DNA of 64,000 nt, taken from Macrococcoides caseolyticum. Lineage in GTDB: Bacteria; Bacillota; Bacilli; Staphylococcales; Staphylococcaceae. A model generated the notes under the pieces. The model worked only from the letters and a program-made list of their open reading frames with translations. It was not told the origin of the DNA and did not search any database. This document shows, in pieces, positions 1-12,462 of this stretch (position 1 is its first letter; every line of letters begins with the position of its first letter). The translations under genes were made by a program, and so were the position numbers. The DNA lies in assembly GCF_021366795.1 (NCBI RefSeq), contig NZ_JAHCPS010000004.1, positions 124,001-188,000 of the forward strand, in the 5' to 3' direction.

Positions 1-1646
1 CTCACAATAGATTCATTTTCAGATTCATATGTGCCATAGAAGTAAGGCGTATTAGATTCAAATTCTGACGCACACGTGTCTACCATTTTGAAGACTGGAT
101 TAATATTGTTGGCCTGGCGTAAATCATATACTTTACGCTCTGTCATATTCCAGCGATGTGCAATAACACGATCACTGAAGCCATATTTTTTCGCCCATTC
201 TAAACGATCGATATCACCGACATGTTCTTTTAACTCATGCTCGATATCAATGATATGCTGGAACTTATTTAAGAAGAAGTAGTCAATCTTAGTCCATTCA
301 TGAATATCATCTAAAGACACGCCGCGACGAATCGCTTCACCGATAAAGAATAAACGTTCATCATCTTGTTCTTTGATACGTTTTTCAATGAAATCAAGTT
401 CGAAGTTTTCACCATTTGGTAAACCTAAGTGATGTACCCCGTATTCTAATGAACGAATGGCTTTAAGTAATGACTCTTCATACGTACGTCCAATAGCCAT
501 AACTTCTCCAGTTGCTTTCATTTGTGTACCGAGTACACGTTCACCTTTTTCAAATTTATCAAATGGGAAACGTGGGATTTTAGATACAACATAGTCAAGC
601 GCCGGTTCAAATGCTGCATAGCTTGTTCCTGTAACAGGGTTTAACATTTCATCTAACGTTAAACCGACGGCGATTTTTGCTGCTAGTTTTGCAATTGGAT
701 AACCTGTTGCTTTTGATGCGAGTGCTGATGAACGCGATACACGTGGGTTGACTTCGATAATATAGTAATTAAATGAATGTGGGTCTAATGCTAACTGCAC
801 GTTACATCCACCTTCGATTTTTAAAGCACGGATAATGCGTAACGAAACATCACGCAACATATGGTATTCTTTATCACTTAATGTTTGTGACGGGGCAACA
901 ACGATTGAATCTCCAGTGTGAATTCCGACTGGGTCAATATTCTCCATATTGCATACAACGATGGCATTGTCATTAGAGTCACGCATTACTTCGTACTCAA
1001 TTTCTTTGTAGCCTGCGATCGATTTTTCAATTAAACATTGCGTAACAGGTGAATATTTTAAACCGTTCGTCACGATTTCAATCAGTTCTGCTTCATCATG
1101 ACAAATACCACCACCAGTACCACCCATCGTAAATGCAGGGCGGACAATGACCGGGTAACCGATTTCTGTAGCGAAATTAACCGCTTGCTCTACTGTATTG
1201 ACAATATCACTTTCAGGTACTGGCACATCTAATTCATACATTAAACTTCTAAATAAGTCTCTATCTTCTGCCTGGTTAATTGAAGATAGCTCTGTTCCTA
1301 AAAGTTTTACGTTGTTCTCTTTTAAGATGCCCGCTTCTTCTAATTGTACCGCCATATTTAATCCTGTTTGTCCACCTAAAGTAGGAAGCAGCGCATCCGG
1401 TTGTTCTTTACGAATAATACGTGCGAGGAAATCGAGTGTTAATGGTTCGATATATACTTTATCTGCAATTTCTGTATCCGTCATAATCGTAGCAGGGTTT
1501 GAATTGACAAGAATAACTTTATAACCCTCTTCTTTTAAGGCAAGACATGCTTGTGTGCCGGCATAATCAAATTCTGCTGCTTGTCCGATAATGATTGGAC
1601 CTGATCCGATTACAAGTATTGTTTTGATATCCGTACGTTTTGGCAT
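1..1646 (-). CDS. carB: Carbamoyl-phosphate synthase large subunit (N-terminal part, cut by window edge)
   Basis: Large subunit of carbamoyl-phosphate synthase, which makes carbamoyl phosphate from bicarbonate, ammonia (from CarA) and 2 ATP for pyrimidine and arginine synthesis. The reverse strand reads [18 protein letters not shown] at its start, the family's usual N-terminus, followed by ATP-grasp sequence (e.g. [20 protein letters not shown]). About 548 codons are visible; the family is about 1,060 residues, so the second synthetase half and the allosteric domain lie beyond base 1. The ATG shares one base with the carA stop (TAATG), which suggests translational coupling in the pyr operon. 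Identity is secure; nothing can be said about the missing half. Confidence 0.97.
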   Translation of the reverse strand, partial: MPKRTDIKTILVIGSGPIIIGQAAEFDYAGTQACLALKEEGYKVILVNSNPATIMTDTEIADKVYIEPLTLDFLARIIRKEQPDALLPTLGGQTGLNMAVQLEEAGILKENNVKLLGTELSSINQAEDRDLFRSLMYELDVPVPESDIVNTVEQAVNFATEIGYPVIVRPAFTMGGTGGGICHDEAELIEIVTNGLKYSPVTQCLIEKSIAGYKEIEYEVMRDSNDNAIVVCNMENIDPVGIHTGDSIVVAPSQTLSDKEYHMLRDVSLRIIRALKIEGGCNVQLALDPHSFNYYIIEVNPRVSRSSALASKATGYPIAKLAAKIAVGLTLDEMLNPVTGTSYAAFEPALDYVVSKIPRFPFDKFEKGERVLGTQMKATGEVMAIGRTYEESLLKAIRSLEYGVHHLGLPNGENFELDFIEKRIKEQDDERLFFIGEAIRRGVSLDDIHEWTKIDYFFLNKFQHIIDIEHELKEHVGDIDRLEWAKKYGFSDRVIAHRWNMTERKVYDLRQANNINPVFKMVDTCASEFESNTPYFYGTYESENESIV

Positions 1647-2734
1647 TATTTCGCACACTCCTTAAAATTTGTCATTAATTCAATAAAGTCATCAAATAAG
1701 TAATTTGGATCATGTGGACCAGGAGACGCTTCCGGATGATACTGTACAGAGAAAGCTGGTAATGTTTTATGTTTAACACCTTCAACTGTACCATCGTTAA
1801 GTGCCACATGCGTAATTTCTAAGTCAGTGTTTGCAATTGAGTCTGCATCCACTGCATAACCATGGTTTTGTGATGTGATTTCAATCTTTCCAGTTGCTAA
1901 GTTTTTAACTGGATGGTTCGCACCGCGGTGACCGAATTTTAATTTAAATGTCGTTGCGCCACACGCTAAGCTAAACAATTGATGTCCCAAACAAATACCA
2001 AAGAATGGTACTTTACCTAATATCCCTTTAATCATCTCAATGCCTTCAGTGACAACTTCCGGATTCCCAGGACCGTTTGATAACATAACGCCATCTGGTT
2101 GTACACGTAAAATTTCTTCAGCCGATGTAGTATACGGCATGACAGTAACATCGCAACCACGTAAGTTTAATTCACGAACGATATTTTCTTTTTTACCGAA
2201 GTCAATTAATACAACACGTAAACCACTGCCTGTAGAAATATATGGTGTTTTCGTAGAAACTTGTGCAACTTCATCCGTTGGTAATTCAGTTGTTTTTAAC
2301 CTTTCAATTGTCGCATCAATGTTTGATGCATCATTTATCATCGCAGCACGTAATACGCCATGTTCACGTATGATTCGTGTCAATTGACGCGTATCTACAC
2401 CGTCAATACCTGGGACATCGTAACTTTTTAATGTTTCATCTAATGTTCTGGTACTTCTGAAATTACTTGGATAATCACATAATTCTCGAATAACCATGCC
2501 TTTTAATGATGGGTTAAGAGTTTCAAAGTCGTCTCTGTTAATGCCATAGTTACCGATTAAAGGATAAGTGAACGTAATGATTTGTCCTGTATAAGAAGGA
2601 TCTGATAATGTTTCCTGATAACCTGTCATTGCTGTATTAAACACGATTTCACCAACGACCTCTTTCTCACTCCCAAATGCATAGCCGTTAAATACCGTAC
2701 CATCTTCTAATACTAAATATCGTTTATTACGCAT
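1646..2734 (-). CDS. carA: Carbamoyl-phosphate synthase small (glutaminase) subunit
   Basis: Glutamine amidotransferase subunit that hydrolyses glutamine and passes ammonia to CarB. It has 362 residues, normal for the family. The N-terminal CPSase domain begins [19 protein letters not shown]. The class I glutaminase domain shows the nucleophile motif [16 protein letters not shown] and the catalytic His/Glu segment [12 protein letters not shown] near the C-terminus. The ATG lies inside the last codons of pyrC (8-bp overlap), and the stop overlaps the carB start by one base, so carA and carB should be made together. This is the pyrimidine-type carAB copy because it sits in the PyrR-controlled operon. 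Confidence 0.97.
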   Translation of the reverse strand: MRNKRYLVLEDGTVFNGYAFGSEKEVVGEIVFNTAMTGYQETLSDPSYTGQIITFTYPLIGNYGINRDDFETLNPSLKGMVIRELCDYPSNFRSTRTLDETLKSYDVPGIDGVDTRQLTRIIREHGVLRAAMINDASNIDATIERLKTTELPTDEVAQVSTKTPYISTGSGLRVVLIDFGKKENIVRELNLRGCDVTVMPYTTSAEEILRVQPDGVMLSNGPGNPEVVTEGIEMIKGILGKVPFFGICLGHQLFSLACGATTFKLKFGHRGANHPVKNLATGKIEITSQNHGYAVDADSIANTDLEITHVALNDGTVEGVKHKTLPAFSVQYHPEASPGPHDPNYLFDDFIELMTNFKECAK

Positions 2735-4010
2735 GATGTGCCCCCTCGTATACTAATTGTCCTTCAACGAATGTCTTTGTTACATTTCCAAATACTTTTT
2801 CACCAATAAATGGTGTATTACTTGACTTTGATAAGAAATCTTCTGCTTTAATTTCATATGCTTCATCTAAATCAATCACAGTAATATCTGCAATACTACC
2901 AACTTCTAAAGGCTTTCCGTAAGGTAAATTAAATACTTCTCCTGGTTTAACCGCTAAGTAATCAATCAGTTGTTGTAATGACCAGTCGCCATTTTTAACG
3001 AACTTAGTATAAAGTAACGGGAATGCTGTTTCACTTCCAACAATACCAAATGGTGCTTTCGTCATTGGCTGATTCTTTTCATCCGCAGCATGTGGTGCAT
3101 GGTCTGTTGCAATAAAATCAATCGTACCGTCCAGTAATGCTTCAATTAAAGCTGTCTGATCTTCTTTTGCACGAAGCGGTGGATTCATTTTTAAAATGGC
3201 ATTATCTTCAGTAATCACCGTTTCATTTAATAATAAGTGATGCGGAGTAACTTCAGCTGTCACACGAATACCAGCACGTTTTGCATCACGAATAACGCGC
3301 ACACTTTCTTTACTTGAAACGTGACAGACGTGGTAATGACATCCAGCAGCCTCAGCAAGAAGGACGTCACGTGCGATTTGGACAGCTTCACAAATTGAAG
3401 GAATGCCTGGGATGTTGAGTGCTTGACTCACTTTGCCTTCATGCATCGCTCCACCATAGATTAATGAGTTATCTTCACAATGTGCCACAATCGCCTTATC
3501 AAGTGCTGCTGCTTGTTGCATTGCTTCATACATGATTGATGCAGTTTGAACACCTACACCATCATCAGTAAAAGCAAATGCGCCGTGTTCTTTTAAAGCT
3601 TTAAAGTCAACAAGTTCCTCACCTTTTTGTCTAATGGAAATAGAAGCATATGGTAAAACGCGTACTTTAGCATTCTTCTTTATTGAAGCATTTAATGCGT
3701 CTAAATGTTCTACCGTATCCGGTACTGGACGTGTGTTTGGCATCGGACATACCGTCGTAAAACCACCACGTGCAGCCGCTTTTGTTCCAGTTTCGATTGT
3801 CTCTTTATGTTCGCCACCTGGCTCGCGTAAGTGGACATGGACATCAATAAATCCTTGAGAAACAAATTGTCCATTTAATTCGATAATCTCTGAATTGTAG
3901 ACATTTAATCTTTCACCGATTTCAGTGATTTTTCCATCTTCAATACGAATATCTCGTTCGACTAATTCACCATTGATTAATATTTTTCCGCCTCTAAGTA
4001 ATGTTGACAT
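2727..4010 (-). CDS. pyrC: Dihydroorotase, class I
   Basis: Zinc amidohydrolase that closes carbamoyl-aspartate to dihydroorotate, third step of pyrimidine synthesis. The metal-binding motif [10 protein letters not shown] is near residue 58 and the catalytic motif ATDHAPH near residue 302. At 427 residues it fits class I enzymes of Gram-positives. I start at the ATG ending at 4010, because AAAGGAG lies 8 bases upstream. The in-frame GTG three codons earlier has no room for a ribosome binding site. It follows pyrB by 14 bp and overlaps carA by 8 bp. Confidence 0.97.
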   Translation of the reverse strand: MSTLLRGGKILINGELVERDIRIEDGKITEIGERLNVYNSEIIELNGQFVSQGFIDVHVHLREPGGEHKETIETGTKAAARGGFTTVCPMPNTRPVPDTVEHLDALNASIKKNAKVRVLPYASISIRQKGEELVDFKALKEHGAFAFTDDGVGVQTASIMYEAMQQAAALDKAIVAHCEDNSLIYGGAMHEGKVSQALNIPGIPSICEAVQIARDVLLAEAAGCHYHVCHVSSKESVRVIRDAKRAGIRVTAEVTPHHLLLNETVITEDNAILKMNPPLRAKEDQTALIEALLDGTIDFIATDHAPHAADEKNQPMTKAPFGIVGSETAFPLLYTKFVKNGDWSLQQLIDYLAVKPGEVFNLPYGKPLEVGSIADITVIDLDEAYEIKAEDFLSKSSNTPFIGEKVFGNVTKTFVEGQLVYEGAHHA

Positions 4011-4024
4011 TTTGTGCACTCCTT

Positions 4025-6242
<2,218 letters not shown>

Positions 6243-6257
6243 TGTTATTTTCCTCCA

Positions 6258-6349
6258 TAAAAAAAGTCTCTTTGCACATGCAAAGAGACTTAAGTGTCCT
6301 ACTTACTCACTTAAACCCTTTGCAGGTGTCTCGCACCAACTTAAAAGAG
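6258..6349 (-). promoter_or_regulatory. PyrR-type attenuator in the pyrR-pyrP leader
   Basis: On the minus strand the terminator arms AAGTCTCTTTGCA and TGCAAAGAGACTT are followed by a T run just before the pyrP ribosome binding site. Upstream, TGCAAAG...TTAAGTG can pair with CACTTAA...CTTTGCA to form an antiterminator. A still earlier stem, AACTCTTT with AAAGGGTT, encloses a small hairpin GGTG-CGAGA-CACC and would sequester the antiterminator. That three-way switch is the PyrR attenuation layout. The loop keeps the GNGAG core but not the flanking consensus found before pyrR, so PyrR binding here is an inference. Confidence 0.8.
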
Positions 6350-6874
6350 TTATTTAATATATACTTGTGTTCGCTCGTCTACTTCATCGAGTAGAACGAT
6401 GACTTCTTCAGATGTCGCAGTCGGAATATTTTTCCCTATAAAATCTGCACGTATCGGTAATTCACGATGGCCTCTGTCAACAAGTGTTGCTAAACTAATA
6501 CGTTTCGGACGTACGTGATCTAAAATAGCATCTAAAGAGGCACGCACCGTTCTCCCCGTATAAAGCACATCGTCTACAATAACGACATGTTTATTGTTCA
6601 TGTCCGTATCGATTTCATAGGCAATAACATCACTACTAATGCGATCTGTAACATCGTCACGATAATGCGTTACATCTAAAATACCTGTAGGTACCTTAAC
6701 ACCATCGATGCGTTCAATTTTTGCCTGAATGCGATTTGCAAGATAAATACCGCGTGTACGAATGCCTAAGATGACTAAATTATCTGCACCTTTGTTATTC
6801 TCTAAAATTTCATGCGCAATACGTGTCAGTGTACGATCAACTGCTTTATCATCCAGCACGATTCTTTTATCCAC
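6350..6874 (-). CDS. pyrR: Bifunctional pyr operon attenuator / uracil phosphoribosyltransferase
   Basis: UMP-sensing RNA-binding regulator of the pyr operon, with side activity as uracil phosphoribosyltransferase. It has 174 residues of the type I PRTase fold. The PRPP-binding loop [16 protein letters not shown] is at about residue 95 and the flexible-loop segment [18 protein letters not shown] at about 130. As first gene of the operon and itself downstream of an attenuator, it is autoregulated. The ATG has AAGGAGGGATTA upstream. Confidence 0.97.
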   Translation of the reverse strand: MDKRIVLDDKAVDRTLTRIAHEILENNKGADNLVILGIRTRGIYLANRIQAKIERIDGVKVPTGILDVTHYRDDVTDRISSDVIAYEIDTDMNNKHVVIVDDVLYTGRTVRASLDAILDHVRPKRISLATLVDRGHRELPIRADFIGKNIPTATSEEVIVLLDEVDERTQVYIK

Positions 6875-6889
6875 ATTAATCCCTCCTTA

Positions 6890-6952
6890 AAAAATCCCCA
6901 CGTCAAATAGACGTGAGGATTCCTCGACGCCTTATAAGCCTCTCTGGACTTA
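6890..6952 (-). promoter_or_regulatory. PyrR-binding attenuator in the pyrR leader
   Basis: Minus-strand AGTCCAGAGAGGCT (6937-6950) fits the PyrR-binding consensus ARUCCNGNGAGGYU exactly. It is followed by the intrinsic terminator AATCCTCACGTC / GACGTGGGGATT (6910-6921 and 6893-6904) and a T run, and then the pyrR ribosome binding site. High UMP should favour PyrR binding and termination. Established mechanism from Bacillus; the match here is seen directly. Confidence 0.93.
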
Positions 6953-6986
6953 TTTAAAAGCATTAACGTGTGATTTATTTAATATA

Positions 6987-7014
6987 ATAATAGCATTCTA
7001 AATTTCATTGTCAA
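6987..7014 (-). promoter_or_regulatory. Probable sigma-A promoter of the pyr operon
   Basis: Minus-strand TTGACA (7009-7014) and TATTAT (6987-6992) are 16 bp apart, just upstream of the PyrR-binding leader and after the rluD stop. This gives the operon its own promoter rather than only read-through from lspA-rluD. Confidence 0.7.
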
Positions 7015-7035
7015 TACACAATGAAAAATTACATA

Positions 7036-7941
7036 TTATTTTCTGAGCTTTGCTAATATCTCTTCGAAGTATTCAGGTAGCGGTGCTGTGCGTTCAATAT
7101 ATTCACCTGTGACTGGATGTTCAAAGCCTAATACACCTGCATGCAATGCTTGTCCACCAATATCCATCGTTTTCTTTGGCCCATATTTCGGGTCACCTAC
7201 TAACGGAAAACCAATATGCTTCATATGCACGCGAATCTGGTGCGTACGACCAGTCTCAAGAATACATTCTACTAACGTATATTTATCAAACGTTTCAATG
7301 ACATTAAAGTGCGTCACCGCCTGTTTCCCATTATCAACGATTGCCATTTCCTGACGATCACGAACGTTTCGTCCGATAGGCGCATCGATTGTACCAAATT
7401 CATGTGGAATTACGCCATGTACTAACGCCGTATATTTACGCGTTACAGACTTATCAACGAGCTGCTCAACTAATCCACGATGTGCAATGTCATTTTTAGC
7501 AATCATCAGTAATCCTGAAGTGTCCTTATCAATACGATGAACGATACCTGGACGGATTTCACCATTAATCCCAGATAAATCCTTCATCGCATACATTAAA
7601 CCATTAACAAGCGTCCCATTCGGATGACCCGGTGCTGGATGCACGACCATACCTTTTGGTTTATAGACAATCGCAACATCTTTATCTTCATAATAAATAT
7701 CTAATCCTAAATCTTCAGCTTGCAAATCAATCGATTCGACTGGTTTTTCAGTTACATTGATTTCATCATCTAAACGTAATTTGTAATTCGCTTTAACAGT
7801 TTTCCCATTCACCAATACTAACCCAAGCTTGATCCAGTCCTGGATTTGGTTACGCGACCAATCCTCGTTCATATCCGTTAAGTAACGGTCAATTCTTGTC
7901 CCAACTTCTTCTTCTTCAATTAAAAAATTATATATTTCCAT
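7036..7941 (-). CDS. rluD: Ribosomal large subunit pseudouridine synthase, RluD family
   Basis: Pseudouridine synthase expected to modify 23S rRNA. Residues 1-70 hold an S4 RNA-binding domain (RIDRYLTDMNEDWSRNQIQDW). The catalytic RluA/RluD motif HRIDKDTSGLLMIAKN follows at about residue 135, and GRTHQIRVHMKHIGFPLVGD is near the C-terminus. It has 301 residues. The start MEIYNFLIEEEE is set by GAGGAG 9 bases upstream; a longer frame runs back into lspA and is not used. Its start overlaps the lspA end by 14 bp, the same pairing as in staphylococci. The exact rRNA site cannot be told from the sequence. Confidence 0.93.
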   Translation of the reverse strand: MEIYNFLIEEEEVGTRIDRYLTDMNEDWSRNQIQDWIKLGLVLVNGKTVKANYKLRLDDEINVTEKPVESIDLQAEDLGLDIYYEDKDVAIVYKPKGMVVHPAPGHPNGTLVNGLMYAMKDLSGINGEIRPGIVHRIDKDTSGLLMIAKNDIAHRGLVEQLVDKSVTRKYTALVHGVIPHEFGTIDAPIGRNVRDRQEMAIVDNGKQAVTHFNVIETFDKYTLVECILETGRTHQIRVHMKHIGFPLVGDPKYGPKKTMDIGGQALHAGVLGFEHPVTGEYIERTAPLPEYFEEILAKLRK

Positions 7942-8419
7942 TTCGTTTCTCCTCTTTTTGGTTAAATAACATATCGTAGAGTAAAACGATGACACCAATC
8001 GTTAAGCAACTATCTGCCACATTAAAAATTGGAAAATCATAATGAATGATTTTAGTATCAATAAAGTCTACAACATTTCCTCTAAATAATCGATCAATAA
8101 AATTACCAATAGCACCTGAAAAAATTAACATCAGACCTAGTTGCATCACAGGATTAAATTGTGCCTCTTTATAATAAAAATAAGCTATCGCAACTAATAC
8201 TATAACAGTGATAATATAAAAGAATGTCATTTGATTTTGAAGCATTCCCCATGCAGCCCCGTGATTTCTGTGTGAAGTAATTTCTAAAATATCACCGATG
8301 ACTGATATGCTATCACCAATATTCATTGTCTTAACAATAATGTACTTAGTCAATTGATCCATCGCGATGAAAAAGATCGCGAGCACTGACATTAAAGTCA
8401 TATTATATCGCTTGTTCAT
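7928..8419 (-). CDS. lspA: Lipoprotein signal peptidase (signal peptidase II)
   Basis: Aspartic membrane protease that removes signal peptides from diacylglyceryl-modified prolipoproteins, for example the CtaC precursor in this window. It has 163 residues and four membrane segments. The family's two catalytic Asp motifs are visible as GAIGNFIDRLFRGNVVDFID and PIFNVADSCLTIG. The ATG has TTGGAGTGAAATT upstream. It is followed directly by rluD with an overlap. Confidence 0.96.
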   Translation of the reverse strand: MNKRYNMTLMSVLAIFFIAMDQLTKYIIVKTMNIGDSISVIGDILEITSHRNHGAAWGMLQNQMTFFYIITVIVLVAIAYFYYKEAQFNPVMQLGLMLIFSGAIGNFIDRLFRGNVVDFIDTKIIHYDFPIFNVADSCLTIGVIVLLYDMLFNQKEEKRNGNI

Positions 8420-8585
8420 AATTTCACTCCAATCTATAGTATTTTAACACATTTTTGTTGCTACGTCTGTTTTTGTTTTAGGATATGTGTATATTGTTTA
8501 CATAACATTTTTATAGTTTATCATGATTTAGCTTTAAATATCTTTTGGTCCTAGCTAAGTTTGTTTTAAATCAATAAAATCCATC

Positions 8586-8799
8586 GAGCTAGCGATATTT
8601 ATCGTTAGTCGCTAGCTCTATATACATGTTAACTTATTTTTATTCCGAGCTAGCGATATTTACCATTTGTCGCTAGCTCTATATACCTTTTAACTTATTT
8701 TTATTCCGAGCTAGCGATATTTACCATTTGTCGCTAGCTCTATATACCTTTTAACCTATTTTTGTTCTGAGCTAGCGATATCCAACATTTGTCGCTAGC
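8586..8799. repeat. Four-copy 61-bp tandem array of palindromes
   Basis: GAGCTAGCGA begins at 8586, 8647, 8708 and 8769, an exact 61-bp period. In each unit it pairs with TCGCTAGCTC after a 13-base loop; the fourth copy ends TCGCTAGCAA. Copies 2 and 3 are virtually identical, including the spacer TATATACCTTTTAACTTATT. Copies 1 and 4 differ mainly in the loop while keeping the stem. No coding sequence covers it. It sits between the ileS end and the lspA promoter, so it can be transcribed as a run of hairpins. Function unknown. Confidence 0.95.
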
Positions 8800-8848
8800 A
8801 AATGATGATTGCGATATCCTTCTTTATCGCAACCATCTCATCATTTGC
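8798..8848. repeat. Nested long hairpin abutting the 61-bp array
   Basis: GCAAATGATGA (8798-8808) is complementary to TCATCATTTGC (8838-8848). Inside it TTGCGATA (8809-8816) pairs with TATCGCAA (8825-8832). The last array arm runs straight into it. The stem is about 19 bp with a small internal bulge on one side and a short loop. It lacks a T run on either strand, so it does not look like a plain terminator. Confidence 0.85.
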
Positions 8849-8867
8849 TCGACTTTTTACAACCATT

Positions 8868-8904
8868 AAAAAAAACCGAATGTACATATTAATACATCCG
8901 GCTC
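8868..8904 (-). terminator. Rho-independent terminator of ileS
   Basis: On the minus strand, just after the ileS stop, CCGGATGTA and TACATTCGG (one G-U pair) form a stem with an 8-base loop, followed by eight Ts. Confidence 0.88.
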
Positions 8905-8912
8905 TAAATTAT

Positions 8913-11660
8913 CTATTTACTTTCTAATACACTTAAACATCTTGGACATACATTCGGGAATGCATGGCTGACACCCGTTAATTGTGTAGAGAAATTCCAG
9001 CAACGTTCACACTTTTCACCGTCAGCACGTTCTACCAGTACATTTAGATGTGTATACTTCGTACCCACTGCTGCATCACTAACTTCAGCTTGAGATACGA
9101 TAAATAATTGATGTAAATTATCAAATGATTTTAGTAACGCTAAGTCCTCTGCATTTTCACTATGCACAGTAACTTTCGCTTCTAATGGCTTACCGATTAC
9201 TTTTTCATTACGTAATGCCTCAATACCTTTTAATACATCGTCTCTTAATGTTAACAGTCGTGTCCATTTTTCAATTAATGCATTGTCAATGTCTCGTACT
9301 TCAGGCATATCTGTTAAATGCACGCTTTCTTCTGTTACATGTGGTGTATGGCTCCAGATTTCATCCGCAGTATGTGGGATGATTGGTGCTAAAAGTTTTG
9401 TAAGTGATGTTAACACTTCATACACAACCGTCTGCATGCTACGTCGAACGTGGCTATCTTTACCTTCAATATACAGGATATCTTTACCATAATCTAAGTA
9501 GAAGTTACTTAACTCTACGTTAATGAAGTTTTGTAATTCCTGATAGATATCTAAATAATCATTGTTATCGTAGTGTGTATGTGCATGATTTACGAAGGTA
9601 TATAATTTATTTAACATAAACTTATCAATTTCTTTTAAATCCTCATATGCTACTTTATCCGTTTCAGGATTAAAGTCAGCAACGTTACCTAATAGGAATT
9701 TAAATGTATTACGGATTTTACGGTACACTTCTGATACTTGTTTTAAGATATCGTCAGAAATACGTACGTCAGCTAAATAATCTACTGACATCACCCATAG
9801 ACGAATAATATCTGCACCCATTTGTTTAACAACTTTCTCCGGTACGACAGTATTACCAAGTGACTTACTCATTTTACGACCTTGTCCATCCATAACGAAA
9901 CCATGTGATAATAATTTCTTGTATGGTGATTTACCACGTGTTGCAACGGCTGTTGTGATAGATGAGTTGAACCAGCCTCGATATTGGTCACTACCTTCAA
10001 AGTACATATCTGCAGGGAAACTTAACGCCTCACGTGCTTCTAATACACCACGGTGACTTGATCCAGAATCGAACCATACATCCATGATGTCTGTTTCTTT
10101 CGTAAATTCGCCATTTGGACTACCTGGATGACTAAATCCTTCTGGTAATAAATCTTTTGCTTCACGCTCATACCAAACATTTGAACCATGTGCTTCTACA
10201 AGCTTTGCAACGTGTTCAATCACTGCTTCGTCCATAATGATATCGCCATTTTCAGCATAGAATACCGGAATTGGCACACCCCATACACGTTGACGCGAAA
10301 TCACCCAGTCACCACGGTCACGAATCATGTTGTAGATACGTGTTTTACCCCATTCAACTTTAAATTCAGTTTCATCAATTGCGTTTAAGATATCCTGACG
10401 CACTTTGTTAATTGATGCAAACCACTGTGGTGTCGCACGGAAGATAACAGGTTTTTTCGTTCTCCAGTCATGTGGATATGAATGCGTAAAGAAGTCTAAT
10501 TTTAATAATGCGCCTGCTTCTTTTAAACGCTCAGTAATAACCGGATTTGCTTTATCGTAGAATAATCCTTCAAATTCACCCGCTTCAGCTGTAAATACAC
10601 CTTTATCATCGACTGGCGAAATGACAGGTAATTCATATTTTTGACCAACAATAAAGTCATCTTCCCCGTGTCCAGGTGCTGTATGTACACAACCTGTACC
10701 AGCGTCTGTCGTAACATGATCACCTAAAATGATGATTGATTTTCTATCTTCAATAATCGGGTGTTGCGTCGTAATTAATTCAAGTTCAGAACCTTTAAAT
10801 TCTTTCTCGATAACGACTGCATCTTTATCCCATCCAATGGCATCACATACATTATCCAGTAACGCTTGTGCGACAATATAAGATTTACCTTCAATGCCAA
10901 CTTGTACGTAATTTAATTCAGGATTCACTGAAATTGCAACGTTTGCTGGTATTGTCCAAGGTGTTGTTGTCCAGATAACGAATTTAACACCTTCGTCTAC
11001 TACGCCACGTCCATCGATTGTTTCAAACGCAACATAAATTGATGCAGATTTTTTATCTTGATATTCGATTTCTGCCTCAGCAAGTGACGATTCACTTGAA
11101 GGTGACCAGTAAACTGGTTTCTTACCCTTATAGATATAGCCTTTTTTCGCCATATCACCGAATAAGCGAATTTGCTCTGCTTCAAACTTTTCTTGTAATG
11201 TAATGTAAGGATTCACCCAATCTGCATTAATCCCTAATCGTTTAAAGTCGGCTTTTTGTAATTCAATTTGCTCTAATGCATATTGACGGCAAAGTTCACG
11301 GAATTCTGCTGTAGACATTTCTTTACGATTGACACCTTTTTTTGTTAATGCCTGCTCAATCGGTAAACCATGAGTGTCCCAACCTGGCACAAATGGTGTG
11401 TAGAAACCGTTCATCGCTTTATAACGTGTAATAAAGTCTTTAATAATTTTATTTAACGCATGACCCATATGGATTTGACCATTCGCATACGGAGGACCAT
11501 CATGTAGAATGTAAGGCGTTTTACCTTCATTTTTCTTTAATAATTTTTGGTATAAATCAAGTTCGTCCCACTTCGCTTGAATTTGCGGTTCTTTATTCGG
11601 TAATCCACCACGCATTGGAAAATCTGTCTTCGGCATTAATAACGTTTCTTTATAATCCAT
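8913..11660 (-). CDS. ileS: Isoleucyl-tRNA synthetase
   Basis: Charges tRNA-Ile. It has 915 residues, the usual bacterial length. The class I signature [17 protein letters not shown] (HIGH) is at about residue 57 and the KMSKS loop [12 protein letters not shown] at about 595. The CP1 editing region lies between them ([25 protein letters not shown]). The C-terminal zinc knuckle [10 protein letters not shown]...CPRC is intact. The ATG ending at 11660 has GGAGGAATAA upstream. The gene stands alone between a T-box leader and its own terminator. Sequence type is the common bacterial form; I see no reason to call it a mupirocin-resistant variant. Confidence 0.98.
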   Translation of the reverse strand: MDYKETLLMPKTDFPMRGGLPNKEPQIQAKWDELDLYQKLLKKNEGKTPYILHDGPPYANGQIHMGHALNKIIKDFITRYKAMNGFYTPFVPGWDTHGLPIEQALTKKGVNRKEMSTAEFRELCRQYALEQIELQKADFKRLGINADWVNPYITLQEKFEAEQIRLFGDMAKKGYIYKGKKPVYWSPSSESSLAEAEIEYQDKKSASIYVAFETIDGRGVVDEGVKFVIWTTTPWTIPANVAISVNPELNYVQVGIEGKSYIVAQALLDNVCDAIGWDKDAVVIEKEFKGSELELITTQHPIIEDRKSIIILGDHVTTDAGTGCVHTAPGHGEDDFIVGQKYELPVISPVDDKGVFTAEAGEFEGLFYDKANPVITERLKEAGALLKLDFFTHSYPHDWRTKKPVIFRATPQWFASINKVRQDILNAIDETEFKVEWGKTRIYNMIRDRGDWVISRQRVWGVPIPVFYAENGDIIMDEAVIEHVAKLVEAHGSNVWYEREAKDLLPEGFSHPGSPNGEFTKETDIMDVWFDSGSSHRGVLEAREALSFPADMYFEGSDQYRGWFNSSITTAVATRGKSPYKKLLSHGFVMDGQGRKMSKSLGNTVVPEKVVKQMGADIIRLWVMSVDYLADVRISDDILKQVSEVYRKIRNTFKFLLGNVADFNPETDKVAYEDLKEIDKFMLNKLYTFVNHAHTHYDNNDYLDIYQELQNFINVELSNFYLDYGKDILYIEGKDSHVRRSMQTVVYEVLTSLTKLLAPIIPHTADEIWSHTPHVTEESVHLTDMPEVRDIDNALIEKWTRLLTLRDDVLKGIEALRNEKVIGKPLEAKVTVHSENAEDLALLKSFDNLHQLFIVSQAEVSDAAVGTKYTHLNVLVERADGEKCERCWNFSTQLTGVSHAFPNVCPRCLSVLESK

Positions 11661-11683
11661 ATTTATTCCTCCTGTATTGTATT

Positions 11684-11857
11684 AAAAAAACTCTTAAGTT
11701 GATTGATCAGGACGAACGAATCCGCGGTACCACCTGATTTAACTCAACTTAAGAGTTCACTTTAATTTATTAAATTAAGCTATAGACTGATCTTATCTAT
11801 TTATCAATCATCAGGCTCCCACTCTTCCCAATTCGCTGTGCATGTCATCAATAGATA
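11684..11857 (-). promoter_or_regulatory. T-box riboswitch leader of ileS (tRNA-Ile)
   Basis: The minus strand carries the T-box core AGGTGGTACCGCGG (11722-11735). It is flanked by AACTCTTAAGTTGA (11744-11757) and TCAACTTAAGAGTT (11689-11702), which form the long terminator stem followed by seven Ts. Stem I is closed by TATCTATT / AATAGATA (11850-11857 and 11794-11801). Uncharged tRNA-Ile should stabilise the antiterminator and switch ileS on. The specifier codon is not certain by eye; an ATT in TGATGATTGATAA on the 3' side of stem I is the best candidate. Confidence 0.93.
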
Positions 11858-11952
11858 CGGTTCTATATATTTTATGATTATTATTTATACTAACATGTTT
11901 CATGAGATTTGATAAGTGAAAAAATCAAATTAATACTATAACTTTATTTAGG

Positions 11953-12447
11953 CTAATTATCTTCTAATGGTTTCGTTTCTAAATCATAATTTAATAAATG
12001 ATCCCAATCTTCACTTTTTAACAAGTCAAGTTGTGCCTCAACGAGCATTTTAAAACGTGCTCTAAAAATTTTAGACTGACGTTTCATGTCCTCAGTCTGG
12101 AAGGCAATCTCACGCGCCTGCTGCATTGCATCTTTTTTTATCAGTTCAGCATGATTTTTCGCATCCTGAATAATGACGTCAGCTTGCATACCAGCACTCG
12201 CTTTAATCTCATCTCCTGCTTTTTGTGCAACGATTAATGCTTCAGAAATGGTATTTTCAACATTTTTAAAACGATTAATATTCTCATCTTTATCTGCAAT
12301 AAGCTGCTCTAACATTTTCTTTTCACGACGTAATGTTTCTAATTCATCACTTAATTGCTTTAAATAATCTCTAACTTCATTTTCATTTAAACCTTTATGA
12401 ACAATATTAAACGAATGATTCTGAATCTCTTCTGGCGTATACTTCAT
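11953..12447 (-). CDS. divIVA: Cell-division protein DivIVA
   Basis: Membrane-curvature-sensing coiled-coil protein placed at septa and poles. It has 164 residues. The N-terminal lipid-binding motif MKYTPEEIQNHSFNIVHKGL (FN-V-KGL region) is followed by heptad-rich coiled coils (about residues 25-75 and 85-140). It is shorter at the C-terminus than staphylococcal DivIVA (about 205). It closes the dcw cluster after ylmH, the normal place in Firmicutes. Confidence 0.94.
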   Translation of the reverse strand: MKYTPEEIQNHSFNIVHKGLNENEVRDYLKQLSDELETLRREKKMLEQLIADKDENINRFKNVENTISEALIVAQKAGDEIKASAGMQADVIIQDAKNHAELIKKDAMQQAREIAFQTEDMKRQSKIFRARFKMLVEAQLDLLKSEDWDHLLNYDLETKPLEDN

Positions 12448-12462
12448 ATTTTCACCTCTTGT

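Noticed and set aside
2727-4019. GTG start of pyrC at 4019 and similar longer frames for pyrB, rluD, ylmH, sepF, ftsA, suhB, potB, potR, pycA and ylaN
   Set aside because: In each case a later start has a well-placed Shine-Dalgarno and gives the family's usual N-terminus; the extensions run into neighbouring genes or leaders.
8586-8799. Regular array that could be a CRISPR
   Set aside because: Only four units, the sequence between stems is nearly the same in each copy rather than unique, the 61-bp unit is itself palindromic in a tandem manner, and there are no cas genes nearby.
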